Assembly: GCA_963082975.1 (NCBI GenBank)
Contig: OY720345.1
Span: 4,105,001 to 4,169,000 of the forward strand
Direction of reading: 5' to 3'
DNA length: 64,000 nucleotides
Source of the DNA: Labia minor
Taxonomy: Eukaryota > Arthropoda > Insecta > Dermaptera > Spongiphoridae
Part shown: positions 33,797 through 45,334 of the stretch, in pieces
Layout: the number at the start of each line of letters is the position of its first letter
Position numbering within the stretch: position 1 is the first letter of the stretch
Notes under the pieces: model-generated
Told to the model about the DNA's origin: nothing
Database searches by the model: none
What the model saw: the letters and a program-made list of their open reading frames with translations, nothing else
Translations under genes and position numbers: made by a program

Positions 33797-34928
33797 TATC
33801 GAATGACTATTTTCCTTTTTAGTTTGCAACCTTTTGGAACTTTCATTAGTCTCAAAATGAAATTGAAATAATTTTTTCTATTCAGAAAATTTATTTTAGA
33901 TGTTCAACAAGGGAGCCATTAAATATCTATATAATTTGTTTATGAAATATCTGACATCATAATAGTTTGATCTTTTAGAATAAAAAAACATCCTTAAATA
34001 AAAATCACGTGTTGAGAGGTTAACAACTTTTAATCCGATTAAACTTATTTAAAATTTAATAAAAAGGCCAGACAAACATGAAAATACGAGTATGAATGAA
34101 TGATTTCTTTTTTTTTTACTTTTCTTTATATAAATTATATCAGAATAATTTTATTAGAGGCAATTTTCGTTTTCTCTCTTTCAAATGATAGTTTTGATTA
34201 AATGTTATGCAGTGAATTAATTTTCTTTCAATTCGTTTTCCATCATTCTGACTATGTTTGAATGACTTCCTTCCTATTTTAAATTGTTATTTCGATCCCC
34301 TGATTTTCAATGCAAATTACATTATTTATTTTTTTCATCCGAATTCAGCAATCTTCTATCAATATCTAAATGATGATTGACATTTTTAAAAATTCCAAAT
34401 TATAATACCAATACACATTCGGCAAACTCATATTATTTTACATTATACAACTTTCACTTTTATATTTATTTTATGGAATGAAAAATTCAAATTTTCAGTG
34501 ATAACAAACCTAATATAAATAATTTATTTCTTTCCCGTGAACGCTCTTATCATACTTGCTGTTTTTTTAAATAATTATTGTACTTGTTTGTTAATAAATC
34601 ATTTTTAGGTAAATCTACTGCAAGCACATATTGAATGAAAATTTATAATTGTCATTAAGCTCATTAATTACACTTAAATTTACCAATCATTTTTGCATAT
34701 TATATAATAAATTTTAACAAGAACCATTAATAAAATATTATAATATATCTAAATTTAGAATACTTGAGAATATTATGTGAAACCCATTTGATTGATTTTG
34801 ATTTTTAAATATTGAAATTAACTCTTCTTCGTTCCAATTATATTGTCATGAAAAAATAATTATTAATCATCTTGTTTTGCTTTTAATTGGTTCTATTTGT
34901 ATTATTTATCCATTCAGATTATATTAAA
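33797..34928. other. AT-rich non-coding stretch
   Basis: No gene or element recognised. Confidence 0.5.
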
Positions 34929-35622
34929 AGCCTTTGGCGCTCTTCCCCCTGAACCCCCTGAAGTCTATCTTTTTTTTACCCTCTCTTCTTTTTCTTCTTC
35001 TGTCTCAGTAGAGCGACCTGCTGCATGTAAGACCCTATTTTTAAAAAGCCTATTTTCTCTCTGTGACTGAGACTCAGAAGATCGAGTCTCATTGTCAGTA
35101 TGATAAATCCTAATTTTTTTTAGCATCTCTTCTTTTTCTTCTTCTGTCTCTTTAGAGCGACCAGCTGCATGATTCTATCTTTAAAAAGCCTATTTTCTCT
35201 TTCAGACTGAGGCTCCATTAATCGTGTTTTAATTTTAGGTTCTCTATCTTTGTTTTGTAATCCTAACAAATCAGATGACACTAGCTGACTTAATTTTAAA
35301 CGCTCTTTACTTTACCTACTATTTTTAAAAAACCTACTTAACTTTGATTTTTTCCGTGGCATTCTGGAAAAAAAAATTTCTAACTAAAATGTAGAGTCAA
35401 AATTGAAATTCGTTGTTATCGGTTGCCATGGTAACGTATGAGCAAAAGAAATGTGCTGTTTTTTTAGGGTTTCCCCCGGCAATTATTCGATTTTTTTCTC
35501 GCCGTATAAACCATCCTTGGACTTAAACGAACATTTATAAAAAATAATTGGCAAAATTGGTTCAGGCGTTTTTTAGGAATGCGCTTACCAACACATTTAG
35601 CGATTCATTTTTATATATAAGA
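34929..35622 (-). mobile_element. Helitron relic with 5' end and start of coding region
   Basis: On the minus strand it begins TCTTATATATAAAAATGAAT at 35622 and continues with GCATTCCTAAAAAACGCCTG, both typical of arthropod Helitron 5' ends. A short leader then leads into a broken N-terminal coding region. The 3' side joins a GGGGGTTCAGGGGG block like the 3' part of Helitron family 1 and stops inside its hairpin near 34929. The base before TC is T, not the usual A. Confidence 0.65.
34970..35362 (-). pseudogene. Helitron Rep/helicase N-terminal fragment
   Basis: The ATG lies at 35362-35360 and the peptide begins MPRKKSKLSRFFKNSR before a stop at 35312-35314. Further along, in other frames, there are near-repeats such as SQSERENRLFKDR, TETEEEKEERVKK and QSQRENRLFKNR. 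Helitron proteins commonly start MPRK and carry reiterated RExRLxxxR/ETxEE segments ahead of the Helitron-like N domain. Stops and frameshifts break it, and no Rep motif is left. Confidence 0.6.
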
Positions 35623-36384
35623 ATTATAATTTTGGAATAATAAGGGTAAATGCAAACGAAATATTATATTATATATTATTATACTTATATTATGTACTAT
35701 TCATATAACATTATAATAGATTCTGATTATTAAGTAATTATAGTAACATTTTGATAATGTAATAAATATAAATGTTTAATTTGAAAATGATTAATTCAAC
35801 ATAGGTGATTAATGATATTTTAAAATAATTTCCAATCATAAATTTATCCACGCATTGATTGATCTATATTGCTTGGTATTCAAAATGATCTGTTGCATGA
35901 ATGTAACACGCAGGTAACTTTGCTTTGACTAAATTTCTAATTATACCACGATGTGTATTTTATGATAGGTTAATATTGACTTTTTAGTATAGATTTGTTT
36001 GTCTTTTCTGTATCGGATGCGTGAACTTGTTTATTTACATCTTTGCTATTCAAAGACTCAGTTGCTATATTTGTAAGGGCACCAAGGCAAACTTATTCAA
36101 CCAGCCACTACTAAGCATGGTTAATTAATTATTACATTAGTATATAAAAATATAGACATTCATTTATTAATATTCATTTTCATAACAAATTAAAGATATT
36201 AATGTCTCCATAAAGTAATATTTTTCTTTTTCATGATCTTTTATGATTTTTTGTTGTTAATTTTTATATGCCATTTTTAAATTATATCTTTTACATTATG
36301 AATTCATACGTTAAAATGTTGTATCTTTAATTTATATATATAGATATTTATTAAAATTAGAAATAAATATTTACTTCTTATATA
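35623..36384. other. AT-rich non-coding stretch
   Basis: Nothing recognised. It ends at the TATA flank of the next mariner relic. Confidence 0.5.
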
Positions 36385-36841
36385 CGAGGGTGGGGTGAAA
36401 AGTTTCAGGCGTGACCAAGAAAAACGATGTTTTTAATTTTTTTTTTTTGCTTTATTTTTCAACATTCAAGATAGCTGAGACCTGTACAATGTCAGCTGAA
36501 CGTGTGCGAAATATTTTGCACAAGCCTTTGAATATGGAAAGCTGTGTGCAACGCGCTTGCCGCGTTTGCTAACGTTAGACCAAAAACTGCTTCGAAAAAC
36601 CATTTCTATCGACAATTTGGCACTGTAGGAGTAATCCAAACGAATTTTTGCGTCGATTCATAACTGTTGATAAGACTTTAAATTAAATTAAATTAAATCA
36701 ATTAATTAACTAAATTAGAATACCGTTATGAGAAATGTATCAGTGTTGATGGAGATTATGTTGAAAAATAAAGCAAAAAAAAAAAAAAATTTAAAAACAT
36801 CGTTTTTCTTGGTCAGGCCGGAAACTTTTCACCCCACCCTC

Positions 36842-36842
<1 letters not shown>
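36385..36842 (+). mobile_element. mariner element, internally deleted (copy 2)
   Basis: Long inverted repeats start CGAGGGTGGGGTGAAAAG, continue to AAGAAAAACGATGTTTTTAA and are flanked by TATA on both sides. 458 bp remain. The right flank runs into a (TA)n tract, so the original TA target may have expanded. Confidence 0.85.
36489..36771 (+). pseudogene. mariner transposase deletion derivative
   Basis: The plus strand reads MSAERVRNILH near the start, then LPRLLTLDQKLLRKT. After frame shifts it reads NPNEFLRRFITVDKT, where the first catalytic D is present but the following E of VDET is K. After a large deletion it ends EYRYEKCISVDGDYVEK with a stop. The second and third catalytic residues are gone. 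Confidence 0.8.

Positions 36843-36882
<40 letters not shown>
36843..36882. repeat. (TA)n microsatellite
   Basis: About 20 TA units abut the mariner end. Confidence 0.95.
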
Positions 36883-36887
<5 letters not shown>

Positions 36888-38289
36888 TATTTATTTAAAT
36901 GAGAAAATCAACTCAACTTCCAAATCCAATTTAGAGTAGAGTAATGATGATGATATAAGAACATTTGCTAGAGGGGTGCACAGATATTTCTGAAAATGAT
37001 ATTTAATGGATAAGAATTTTTATCTGTTCCATCCATCTTATTTAACCAAAAGACCAAATAACTTTGATTCTCTTCAAGATCGTTTCACTTCAATCCTGTG
37101 CACCACCATTTCTTATCTGCCATCCGATCACAATGAAAGATAAATATTTGCATTGCGATTATCCGAATATTGAATGGTAGACGGCCCCTCGGTTTGAAAT
37201 AGATCAATTTATGGGTTCGGAGTCCGGTGGGTCTGGTCCAGGTCCACTGGACTCCAGCTCCAGGCGGTAATCTCGAGTCAATGCCTTTCTCAACTGGAAT
37301 TCTACTTCTCCCACCACTCTAACTCTTGGTAGCATCATTTGTGTTTGCCTTTTGCCATTTTCTTGAAATACAAACCTTCAGGTTCCATTCGATTGAAATA
37401 TTTATTCATTTTCCTATTAAATTAAATTGTAAACAAACCAATTCAGTGTTATCAATCTTTCTATTATTAAATCAATCAAATCATTCTCCTCTGTGTACCC
37501 TCCAAATAAACAAAAACATTCCAATTTTAATTAAAGTTTTTTTTTTTTGTTTTTTTTTATGAATTTGAGGTGGACGAAAAAGATGAAGGCAATCAGATTA
37601 GAAAGCATTCGAGTGCATCCAAATCCAAACATATAGCTATAATATATTATTTATTACATTGATGAGAGAGAGAGAGAGAGAGAGAGATGATTAGAATATC
37701 CGGATGTATTCAACCGGAAAATCCAATCAACATATCTTGATCCTATATTCAAACAAAAATGCCTTTAAACAATAAATTCTTACTGAAAAGTTAAAATAAA
37801 AATTATCTTTATCTTATAATATTTATTAACAACAAAAAGCTCGATACATTGGTACATAATTTAAGAGAAAGAAATTTTATTTAGAAAGTATTTATGTGTT
37901 AATTGTTATTACGTTAAAAATTATAATAAAAAATTACCTGCAAATTAATTTTAAAATAATTTTAATATTATTTACCTATAATGTTTCATTATTATATTCA
38001 AAAAATTTACAAATTAAACTACATTTTTAATTTTTTGGTTATAAAAAATATCATTTCTCAAATCTAGAATGATTTATTCAATTTTTTTTGAATATCATCA
38101 AATATTAAATAAAAAAGAATACCTATATACTTACTTATATTTTTATATGTATATTATTTTTATAAATACTGTGAAATTCCATCCCATTCATTTAATCTTT
38201 TGCGTCGTTCGGAAAGTCATTCGTTTTTATTTTCCTGAAATTGAAATCCCATTTTCGAGTAATGAATAAATATTTTATTAAATTATATA
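36883..38289. other. Non-coding stretch
   Basis: A less AT-rich patch at about 37170-37330 includes GGTCCAGGTCCACTGGACTCC-like sequence with a small inverted repeat. There is a (GA)n run at about 37665-37687. No supported gene. Confidence 0.45.
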
Positions 38290-38391
38290 TTAGCCATTCT
38301 GGTCCAACACCTTTTGGCATCTTTCAGGTAGTAGCATGATTTCACGCTCATGAAATTTTTGGTTCTTGCTGGCAAAAAACTGATCCTGGTG
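38290..38391 (-). pseudogene. mariner transposase C-terminal fragment
   Basis: The minus strand reads DQFFASKNQKFHEREIMLLP then ERCQKVLDQNG and a stop. This is the recognisable C-terminal segment of a mariner transposase different from the two deletion derivatives nearby. No ends were identified. Confidence 0.75.
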
Positions 38392-39534
38392 ATTTTGTAC
38401 ATTTTTAATTTTTGATTTTTAATCTTAAGTATATATTTAAAATATATTCTTTCCATACTACAAACCATTTATGTAATTTACTAACATGAATGAGACGCTA
38501 GAAAATAATGCTAATATAAAAAATATAAACACACCAGAGAAATTATGAAATTATTCACAATAATTTTATTACATATAAGATTCACCTAAAAGCATGTTTG
38601 TATTCTTAATCAACCTGCAAGTTGAACTAAATTGAACCTGAGCGAAATAAAATGTTTATTTTTTATTACTTTTAAATACACTATTTCTTAAATCAATTTT
38701 GTTTTTACTATTAAAATTTTTAAATACTTAAATATTTAACTTTTATTTATATTTATTAAAAAATAATTAATAAGTAAATATGTTCAATTTATATTGCTTT
38801 TAGTTGCCTACATTTCAGGCGTTTTTAAAAATATTATGTACACTGAATCAGATTTTCTTATAATATTATTTTCTACATTTCACTTTTACCACTTTTATTA
38901 GTTATTTCCTATTTCAATTTATTTATATTTATATCTTTTTCTTTTGAAACAGTTTTAAGAATAATCATTAGTTCTTTAAATATCACACACTCTTTTTATA
39001 ATAACATTCACTTTCTTCACTTATGTTATTAGTATATAAACATTTTTAATTGGTAAATTAATTAAAATAAAATTAAATTCGAATTTTTAAAATTAATAAT
39101 AAAAACATTTTGCATAAAGAATTTTTAATTAAACTTTGAAATTATTTTTCAATAATTATTTATACCAACGTACTAATTTATCTTATTATTCAAACTCCTC
39201 ATGATCAGATCATTAATCTTTAAATTATTATGTTTAAAATTATTTCTAATAATCTGTTTTGGTTTTTTCTTTTAATTTAACAAATTGATACTTTGATTTA
39301 AAAAAGTGCATGTATGACCATCCCAAAGGGAAAAAGAAATTGAAAAGAAACACGAAAATATTTTTCTAGATTTCTTATTGCATATATACAAGTATATACA
39401 TTATATAACATACTCAAATTCAATTTCAATATTGAAGCTCATTGATAAATGCTTTACTTTTTTTTTACTCTTCCACTTTGTTCAGTTGGCATTTATGAAA
39501 TTCGTTTTATTGTTTTATATTTTATCCATATTTT
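38392..39534. other. AT-rich non-coding stretch
   Basis: No recognisable feature. Confidence 0.5.
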
Positions 39535-40140
39535 TACTACCTCGCCAGAGATAGTATTGTGATCATGAAAATTATCGATGTAGAGATTTTGATGTTTTTA
39601 TATGTTTCGAAGGTCCCTGAGTCATTTTCACTAAGGTTGAGAAAAATGTCTGTGTGTGTGTGTGTGTGTATCTATGTAGACAAGATTACGCAAAAACGGT
39701 TTGAGCTAGAATAATGAAATTTGGTATACCGGCATTATTCAAAATTTGTAGTTTTCTTTCAACTTTTGCGAAATGTAGCTCTAACGGAAGAGGAACATTA
39801 CCTACGTTTTTATTTTTATTCCTCTAAACTGACCGTAAAAATAAAGATATATGTTTGATAGTTTTTCACATGATTAAAAATTGTATAAAACTGCTATATA
39901 TAGAATTTCAGCTTGATTGAATCGCTGAAAGTACCAGATTTAATTTTTTAACACGACTGCAAATCACCCGCCAGCACGTGCCAACAACAAAGAGTCAAAC
40001 ATGCGCTGGTTTAATAAATAAATAATTATTTATTAATTTTAATTTATAATTTATAATTAATTAAATTTAATTTAAATATAATATATTATGTTATTTAATC
40101 CAATTCAAAATGCGAGATAGTCGAGTGGAGACACTCCAGC
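39535..40140 (+). mobile_element. HINE family 1, copy I
   Basis: 5' TACTACCTCGCC with the GAGATAGTA arm (one mismatch in the hairpin), a GT microsatellite (about 39650-39670), the CACGTG block, subterminal GCGAGATAGT, the terminal stem-loop and CCAG. Nearly complete. Confidence 0.87.
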
Positions 40141-40949
40141 TTATTTCTATTCAATTTTATAAACGAATGTTTTAAGTCGACATAAAATGAATAATTATAA
40201 CTCTATTAATAGATCATAAATCATTTAAATTTAATTTTTTTTTTAAGAAACTAGAATTTTTTATTGTATTATAATTTACTTTCAAATATCTTTGTTGTTT
40301 TATTTATTTTTGAAAAATGGATTCTATAGAAGCTCCCGTGTTTTGTGCAAATGGCCGATTAGACTAATCGAATGCATAGCGACATGCCTGGAGCTCAACG
40401 AAGGTCGCCAACTCCCAGAGACAGGGAATGTCGGCCCCAATGGAACAATACTCTATTTATTTTTACTGTATTTAAATCATTTCCATTAGCATTTTGACTA
40501 CGAAACAATAAAAGATTCGAATAAATTACATTACATATTCTTTTTATTTTATATGGAAATACTTTATTTTTTTTAACATTATTATTTTTCACAAATTTAT
40601 TGATAAACAATAATATAACTAAGACTATATATAACTTCTTTTTACTACTTTAAGACTAATTAATTTTTTTTCAGATTTATCCAAGTTCATTTGAAATTAT
40701 ACATATTATGTATCTTATAGATTTATAATTAATCTTTTATATTAGTTTGCGCATAGTAGTAGTCGATAATAATTCGTTGTGAAATTTTAGCAAACTGCCC
40801 TCCAGTCATTACCAATTTCTTATATTCCAACTCCGTGAAAGACAAATAAATTAAATTAAATATTTCTCTCAATTTTTTTTATTTGCTCTATTGGTATTTT
40901 TAAAATGTTAGAAACAATCTATGACATCAATATTTAATTAATAAATAAC
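40141..40949. other. Non-coding stretch
   Basis: A GC-richer patch (about 40325-40450) is open on both strands for about 65-70 codons but has no known motif. The remainder is AT-rich. Confidence 0.4.
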
Positions 40950-41791
40950 TCATAAAATCAAAGATAAAAGTGACAATGAATGCAATTTATTATTATTATT
41001 ATATTAAATGTATTATGAATGAAAATAATGTTAGAATTTAAATAAATATGGAACTATAGGTTTGTATTCTTTGCTTAATTATTATCATTGTTATACTCTT
41101 TGGTTTGTTTAAAATGATTTGTATTTAACATAATTCAATATTTAGTATTATTATTTTTTTATGTTATAATATTTATAGTATATCATCTCTATAGAAATAT
41201 ATATATTTGTGAGTTTTTACTCTAAGAATATAATATAGAAAGTACAACAATTTTCAAAATATTCTTTAATTCTGACACTTTTTCTTACGGGTCCCCCTCC
41301 ATTCATATTACTTTCATACAAAATATAAGTAACATGAATTACATTAATCATGATATTAAAAAGATATCTCAAATTAATCGTCTTATTTGTTACTTCTCTT
41401 CTTAATATATAATTAAGATTCATTCAAAACAAAATATTACTAAATTTTAGGAAATAAATTTATAAAAGATATTTATTGGTATAATACTTTCTATATTATA
41501 TTCTTAGAGTAAAAACTCACAAATATATATTTCTATAGAGAATTATAGAATAACATAAAAAAATAATAATACTAAATATTGAATTATGTTAAATACAAAT
41601 CATTTTAAACAAACCAAAGAATATAACAATGATAATAATTAAGCAAAGAATACAAACCTCTAGTTCCATATTTATTTAAATTCTAACATTATTTTCATTC
41701 ATAATACATTTAATATAATAATAATAATAATATTAATAATAATAATAATAATAAATTGCATTCATTGTCACTTTTATCTTTGATTTTATGA
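40950..41791. repeat. Large inverted repeat (arms ~300 bp, spacer ~240 bp)
   Basis: The left arm 40950-41244 and right arm 41485-41791 are complementary with few differences, including an (AAT)n expansion in the right arm. Outer ends are CATAAAATCAAAGATAAAAG and its complement. The spacer has a small GGGTCCCCCTCC patch and a 68-codon minus frame. No target duplication is obvious. Confidence 0.9.
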
Positions 41792-41953
41792 ATTCTTTTA
41801 TTTTAATATCTTTATTTCTTTTTAAGCCCTTGTGTGAATTATTTTGATTTATTTATTTTTTTAATTTGTTTTATATCTTTCAAAGATTAATTTGCTATTG
41901 TTTAAAATATAACAAAAATGTTCTCTTAAAATCCATGGAGTCTTTTCTTTTAA

Positions 41954-41984
<31 letters not shown>

Positions 41985-42399
41985 TTTGATTGGTTACCCC
42001 AATTACCATTTTAGTATCCGAAATTCTGTCCGGTTCTCTACTCTGATCTTTGTTGACCAGGTTTCCCTTTTTTCCCCGACCGACGAAAGTAAGGGGGGGG
42101 GTATTGTTGTTTATTATTCTCAAACATTTTTTAGATAGACAAACTGACAACTACCATGCAGGTTATATTCTATACACCAACTTATTTATTATTCTTTGTT
42201 TAAGAATAAAAAAGTTTTTATTTTTTGAAATTCACAAATTTAATTTGATTATAATATATATAAATAGGTTACAATTACAAATTATTATGTAAAAACATTC
42301 TATTATTAATTTATTTTTAGTTTGTATTTTCTTTTTTTCCTTCCCCCTTGAAATAACTTTCTTTATTCGTTGTATGATATAATAAACATTTTTCTATGA
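41792..42399. other. AT-rich non-coding stretch
   Basis: (ATT)n at about 41955-41982 and a nine-G run near 42094. No supported gene. Confidence 0.5.
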
Positions 42400-42760
42400 T
42401 GGATGACGTTTGAAAGGGAAAGACAAAGACCAGAAAGAGTTGCTCTTTGGAGGGGAAATGGAGACGCGGATGGCAAGGATGAAGAAGATGATGGTAATCG
42501 GGTTTTGGAAATGGCCCGTGGGCTCGGACGACTAATCTGGCAACGTTGCGTTGGTTCCACGCAGCATCCACGCTCACGCGCGGCCAGTGTCCTGCCCGCG
42601 GTCGCGTGACCTTGCCGTCCACGATGTTGCCACTTCGTCCGGGTTCGAACTCGGGGAGGCCCACGCGAAACAACTTGAAGAGTTCCCATCAGAAGGAACC
42701 ACGGAAGCCCAGACGAGTTCCTCCTGTGAACATATCATCATTTAATTACAATGAATTCCC
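42400..42760. promoter_or_regulatory. GC-rich, CpG-containing island upstream of the host gene
   Basis: The segment is strikingly GC-richer than its surroundings, with many CpGs (for example CACGCTCACGCGCGGCC). Overlapping frames are open on both strands, as expected for GC-rich DNA, and none has a recognisable motif. It lies 1.2 kb before the start codon at 43979. It may be a promoter, enhancer or non-coding first exon. Confidence 0.35.
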
Positions 42761-43480
42761 AAGATAACCCTTCCCTTCACCCTTCCCGCCACTTGACAAA
42801 CATTACATCTCTTAAGACTTCCTCATAGTTAAATGAATGAGAGATTACTCTTATCATAATTTTATGAATACAAAAACAAAATTTCTCAATTGGCTATTTC
42901 TATGACCTCTTGAGATCAAGTTTTTGATTTAACTAAATCTTAAAAGAAAAACAAATTAAGAAAAGAAAATGTAAAGGATCTAAATATTATATTATCATTA
43001 TTATCTTATTAAAATCTTAATTAAAATCTTATTTTTTTTTCTTTTCATTAAATAAAACTGTCGATAAATTTTAAGTAAAACTTCCATTAAAATTCTATTG
43101 AAAATTTTCAAAAATAATATTATTCAATAGATCACAACTTTATTAGATATTATTAATAAAAGTATAAAGAGAGGGAAATATTTACAAATTATTTTTAGAT
43201 TTAAAAAAAAAATTCTTATTTATACTAGTTTTTTAATTGAAATTAATGTTTATTAAGTATTTAATTTTTTTTTTTACTATTCTTTTTATTAATTTATAAT
43301 AACAATTTCAAATTTTAAATAAAGTTTTTGATTCTAGATTATAAATAAAAATATCTTAAAATGTTGTTTCAATGTTACTCATCATTATCATTATTTTTTT
43401 TTTTCATTTTATTGGATTATAATTTTATATCAATTATTGAAATATACAATTTAACAGATAAAGACTAATTGATCAAAATT
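42761..43480. other. AT-rich stretch
   Basis: Possibly intronic or intergenic. No feature recognised. Confidence 0.45.
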
Positions 43481-43779
43481 CCTCTATTTGAAAGAAATTG
43501 TCTCTGTACCGTTAGGGAAGGTTTGCTTTGGTACTTCCGGCCGATTGTAGACACTTTCACCTGTGTTTGGAGGGGAGGCCGCTGGGTGGCGCACTCCACG
43601 AACTCCTTGTGTCCTGAGCCGTTCGCTGTTCGCTCTGCAGTGTTCGGCTCGCCGGCCACCTCTCACGATCATCTGATTCGTGACACGGGACTTGACGAGT
43701 TAAATGAAATACGGACCCTGTGTCCCGTGTCTTGTGTTTTTTTACTCTTCGATCGAGTGTATTTTCTAACTAATCCCAA
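43481..43779 (+). promoter_or_regulatory. Likely promoter / 5' UTR exon of the host gene
   Basis: GC-richer block with CpGs. CTGCAGTGTTCGGCTCG at about 43635 resembles an arthropod initiator (CAGT) context. The block ends near a weak donor-like CAA|GTGAAT at 43780. The splice acceptor at 43918-43919 lies 140 bases further on, so a 5' UTR exon joined to the coding exon is plausible. This is an inference from composition and splice-like signals only. Confidence 0.4.
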
Positions 43780-43919
43780 GTGAATAAATATGTGTGTTAT
43801 TATTTTTTGTTCAATGATTTTTCATTCAAAGTGCATTGAAGTCTCCAAAATGATTTAAATTAATTTTCATTTAAATAGAATTACTTTTATTATTATTTTC
43901 TATTCTTTTTATTCTTTAG
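43780..43919 (+). other. Inferred 5' UTR intron
   Basis: The right edge has a strong pyrimidine tract and TTCTTTAG acceptor (AG at 43918-43919). The left edge is a weak GTGAAT. Short, AT-rich. Confidence 0.35.
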
Positions 43920-43978
43920 ATAATTTTACACTGACAATTGGATATGTGACCAAAAAACAGGAATAAAAAAAATACAAA

Positions 43979-45334
43979 ATGAAACCGATTACTTTTGAAA
44001 ATCTCCGCCGGCTCATGGGCGGAGGGCGTAAAAAGAAAGATCGTATAGGGGAATCGTCTTTTAAAAGGAGTGATTCTTTTAAACGAATATCAATCAAACG
44101 TAATTATCTTGACCGTGGCAAAGGAAGACATCTTCAAAATAAAGCTGCTCATGCTGCTGCTGCTGCTGCAGCTGCAGTCGCAACTACCTCAAATTCTTCA
44201 GTTCAAATTACTTCTTCTTCAAAGGTTCCAACACCTTCTGTTTCACCTGTACCTGATAAAATTCCAGTTATCTCAACGCCCCTTCCAAAAATGTCAGATG
44301 ACTCCCCTGCTGAGACAATGGTTAGTTATGATCAATGGATGCGAGGTATGACACGATCTGAACAAGAAGATCGACCTCCTACACCCCCTCCTCGAAGAAG
44401 AAGTGCATTGGGTTCTAAATCGACAACTACAAGTAGTGACACCTCACGAAGTGCTGAATCTGGTGTTGATGTGTCAAAGGCTGATCGATCCTCAGGATTG
44501 AGTGTGAGCTTAGGACGAGTATGGATGGATGCACCAATGGCAATGACACCTAGAAGTTTAGAATTACCCGCTGGACCACATCGCTCATTGGATTCGGCAC
44601 TTAAGGATAATTTAAATCGCCCTTCAGCAGCACCTATTGCTAGAACTTTGAGTGCATCAGGGAATACTCCAGAGCCTAGTCTCATTCAAGCCCGAAATAA
44701 TGAAAATATTTGTAGTAGTAAAGATTCTGGTTTTTCTTTTTCAATCTCAATTCCAAAATTAAGTGATTTTGGTTATGGCAATCTTAATAGTGGTGGGCTA
44801 TTTCGTAAAAAAAGAAAACCAACAACAAAACCCAAACCAAGCGTTTCTAGAGATGGATATTTTAAAAGAACCAGTCGTCCACCGAGTGCTGAACTTTATC
44901 AAGTTGTTCGCCCTCCACGAGCAAATGTAAAACCCAGTCTTGATCCTTTGGTATTTGTTGCTCCATCTCGACGACGACCGGGCGATTCTGCTATTTCACG
45001 AGGATCTCGACCAATTCTAGAGATTCGTCCACCACAACCACTAAAAGCACCAAACCAACCTTTACCCCCTCTTCCAAAAATCTCATCCGATCATTCCGAT
45101 TCTGATGAAGGACTTTATGAATGTATTGGTCCATTTTCGGGGGATGATGAAGAGGAATCTGAAGAAGATAATATCAGGAAACAAGAAGAAGCGATGCCAA
45201 AACGACGACCTGCACGAAGGACTAAATCACAAAAGAAAAATGCCAAATATGTAGCAGCGAAAACTGGTATTCATCGTGCCCAAAGCACAGTGAGACGAAG
45301 TCGACGATCCACTAGGCCTAATACTAATGGTTAG
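43979..45334 (+). CDS. Unrecognised disordered Pro/Ser/Arg-rich protein, probable first coding exon
   Basis: A 451-codon frame by far exceeds chance in this AT-rich DNA. The ATG is supported by an in-frame TAA at 43964 and by a splice acceptor at 43918-43919. Visible features: a basic N-terminus with SFKRSDSFKRISIKR (27-41), a poly-Ala run (about 58-66), a PPTPPPRRR SH3-ligand-like motif (133-141), Ser-rich linkers, a second proline motif NQPLPPLPK (about 359-367), a SDSDEGLYECI segment that could be a tyrosine phosphosite (about 373-383), an acidic run (388-397) and a strongly basic C-terminal ~50 residues. No enzyme domain or membrane segment is seen. This profile suits a signalling or cytoskeletal scaffold, but I do not recognise the family. 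The last codons overlap AATG|GTTAGT, a good splice donor at about 45328, so the frame may be one exon of a longer protein and the apparent stop may lie in an intron. Confidence 0.8.
   Translation: MKPITFENLRRLMGGGRKKKDRIGESSFKRSDSFKRISIKRNYLDRGKGRHLQNKAAHAAAAAAAAVATTSNSSVQITSSSKVPTPSVSPVPDKIPVISTPLPKMSDDSPAETMVSYDQWMRGMTRSEQEDRPPTPPPRRRSALGSKSTTTSSDTSRSAESGVDVSKADRSSGLSVSLGRVWMDAPMAMTPRSLELPAGPHRSLDSALKDNLNRPSAAPIARTLSASGNTPEPSLIQARNNENICSSKDSGFSFSISIPKLSDFGYGNLNSGGLFRKKRKPTTKPKPSVSRDGYFKRTSRPPSAELYQVVRPPRANVKPSLDPLVFVAPSRRRPGDSAISRGSRPILEIRPPQPLKAPNQPLPPLPKISSDHSDSDEGLYECIGPFSGDDEEESEEDNIRKQEEAMPKRRPARRTKSQKKNAKYVAAKTGIHRAQSTVRRSRRSTRPNTNG

Noticed and set aside
42317..42767. Several overlapping frames of 64-118 codons on both strands
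   Set aside because: GC-rich DNA has few stops; none has a recognisable motif or a clear advantage over the others. Treated as an island, not a gene.
43465..43783. Frames of 62-104 codons before the host gene
   Set aside because: More likely 5' UTR/promoter sequence: the downstream frame has its own ATG with an upstream in-frame stop and splice acceptor.
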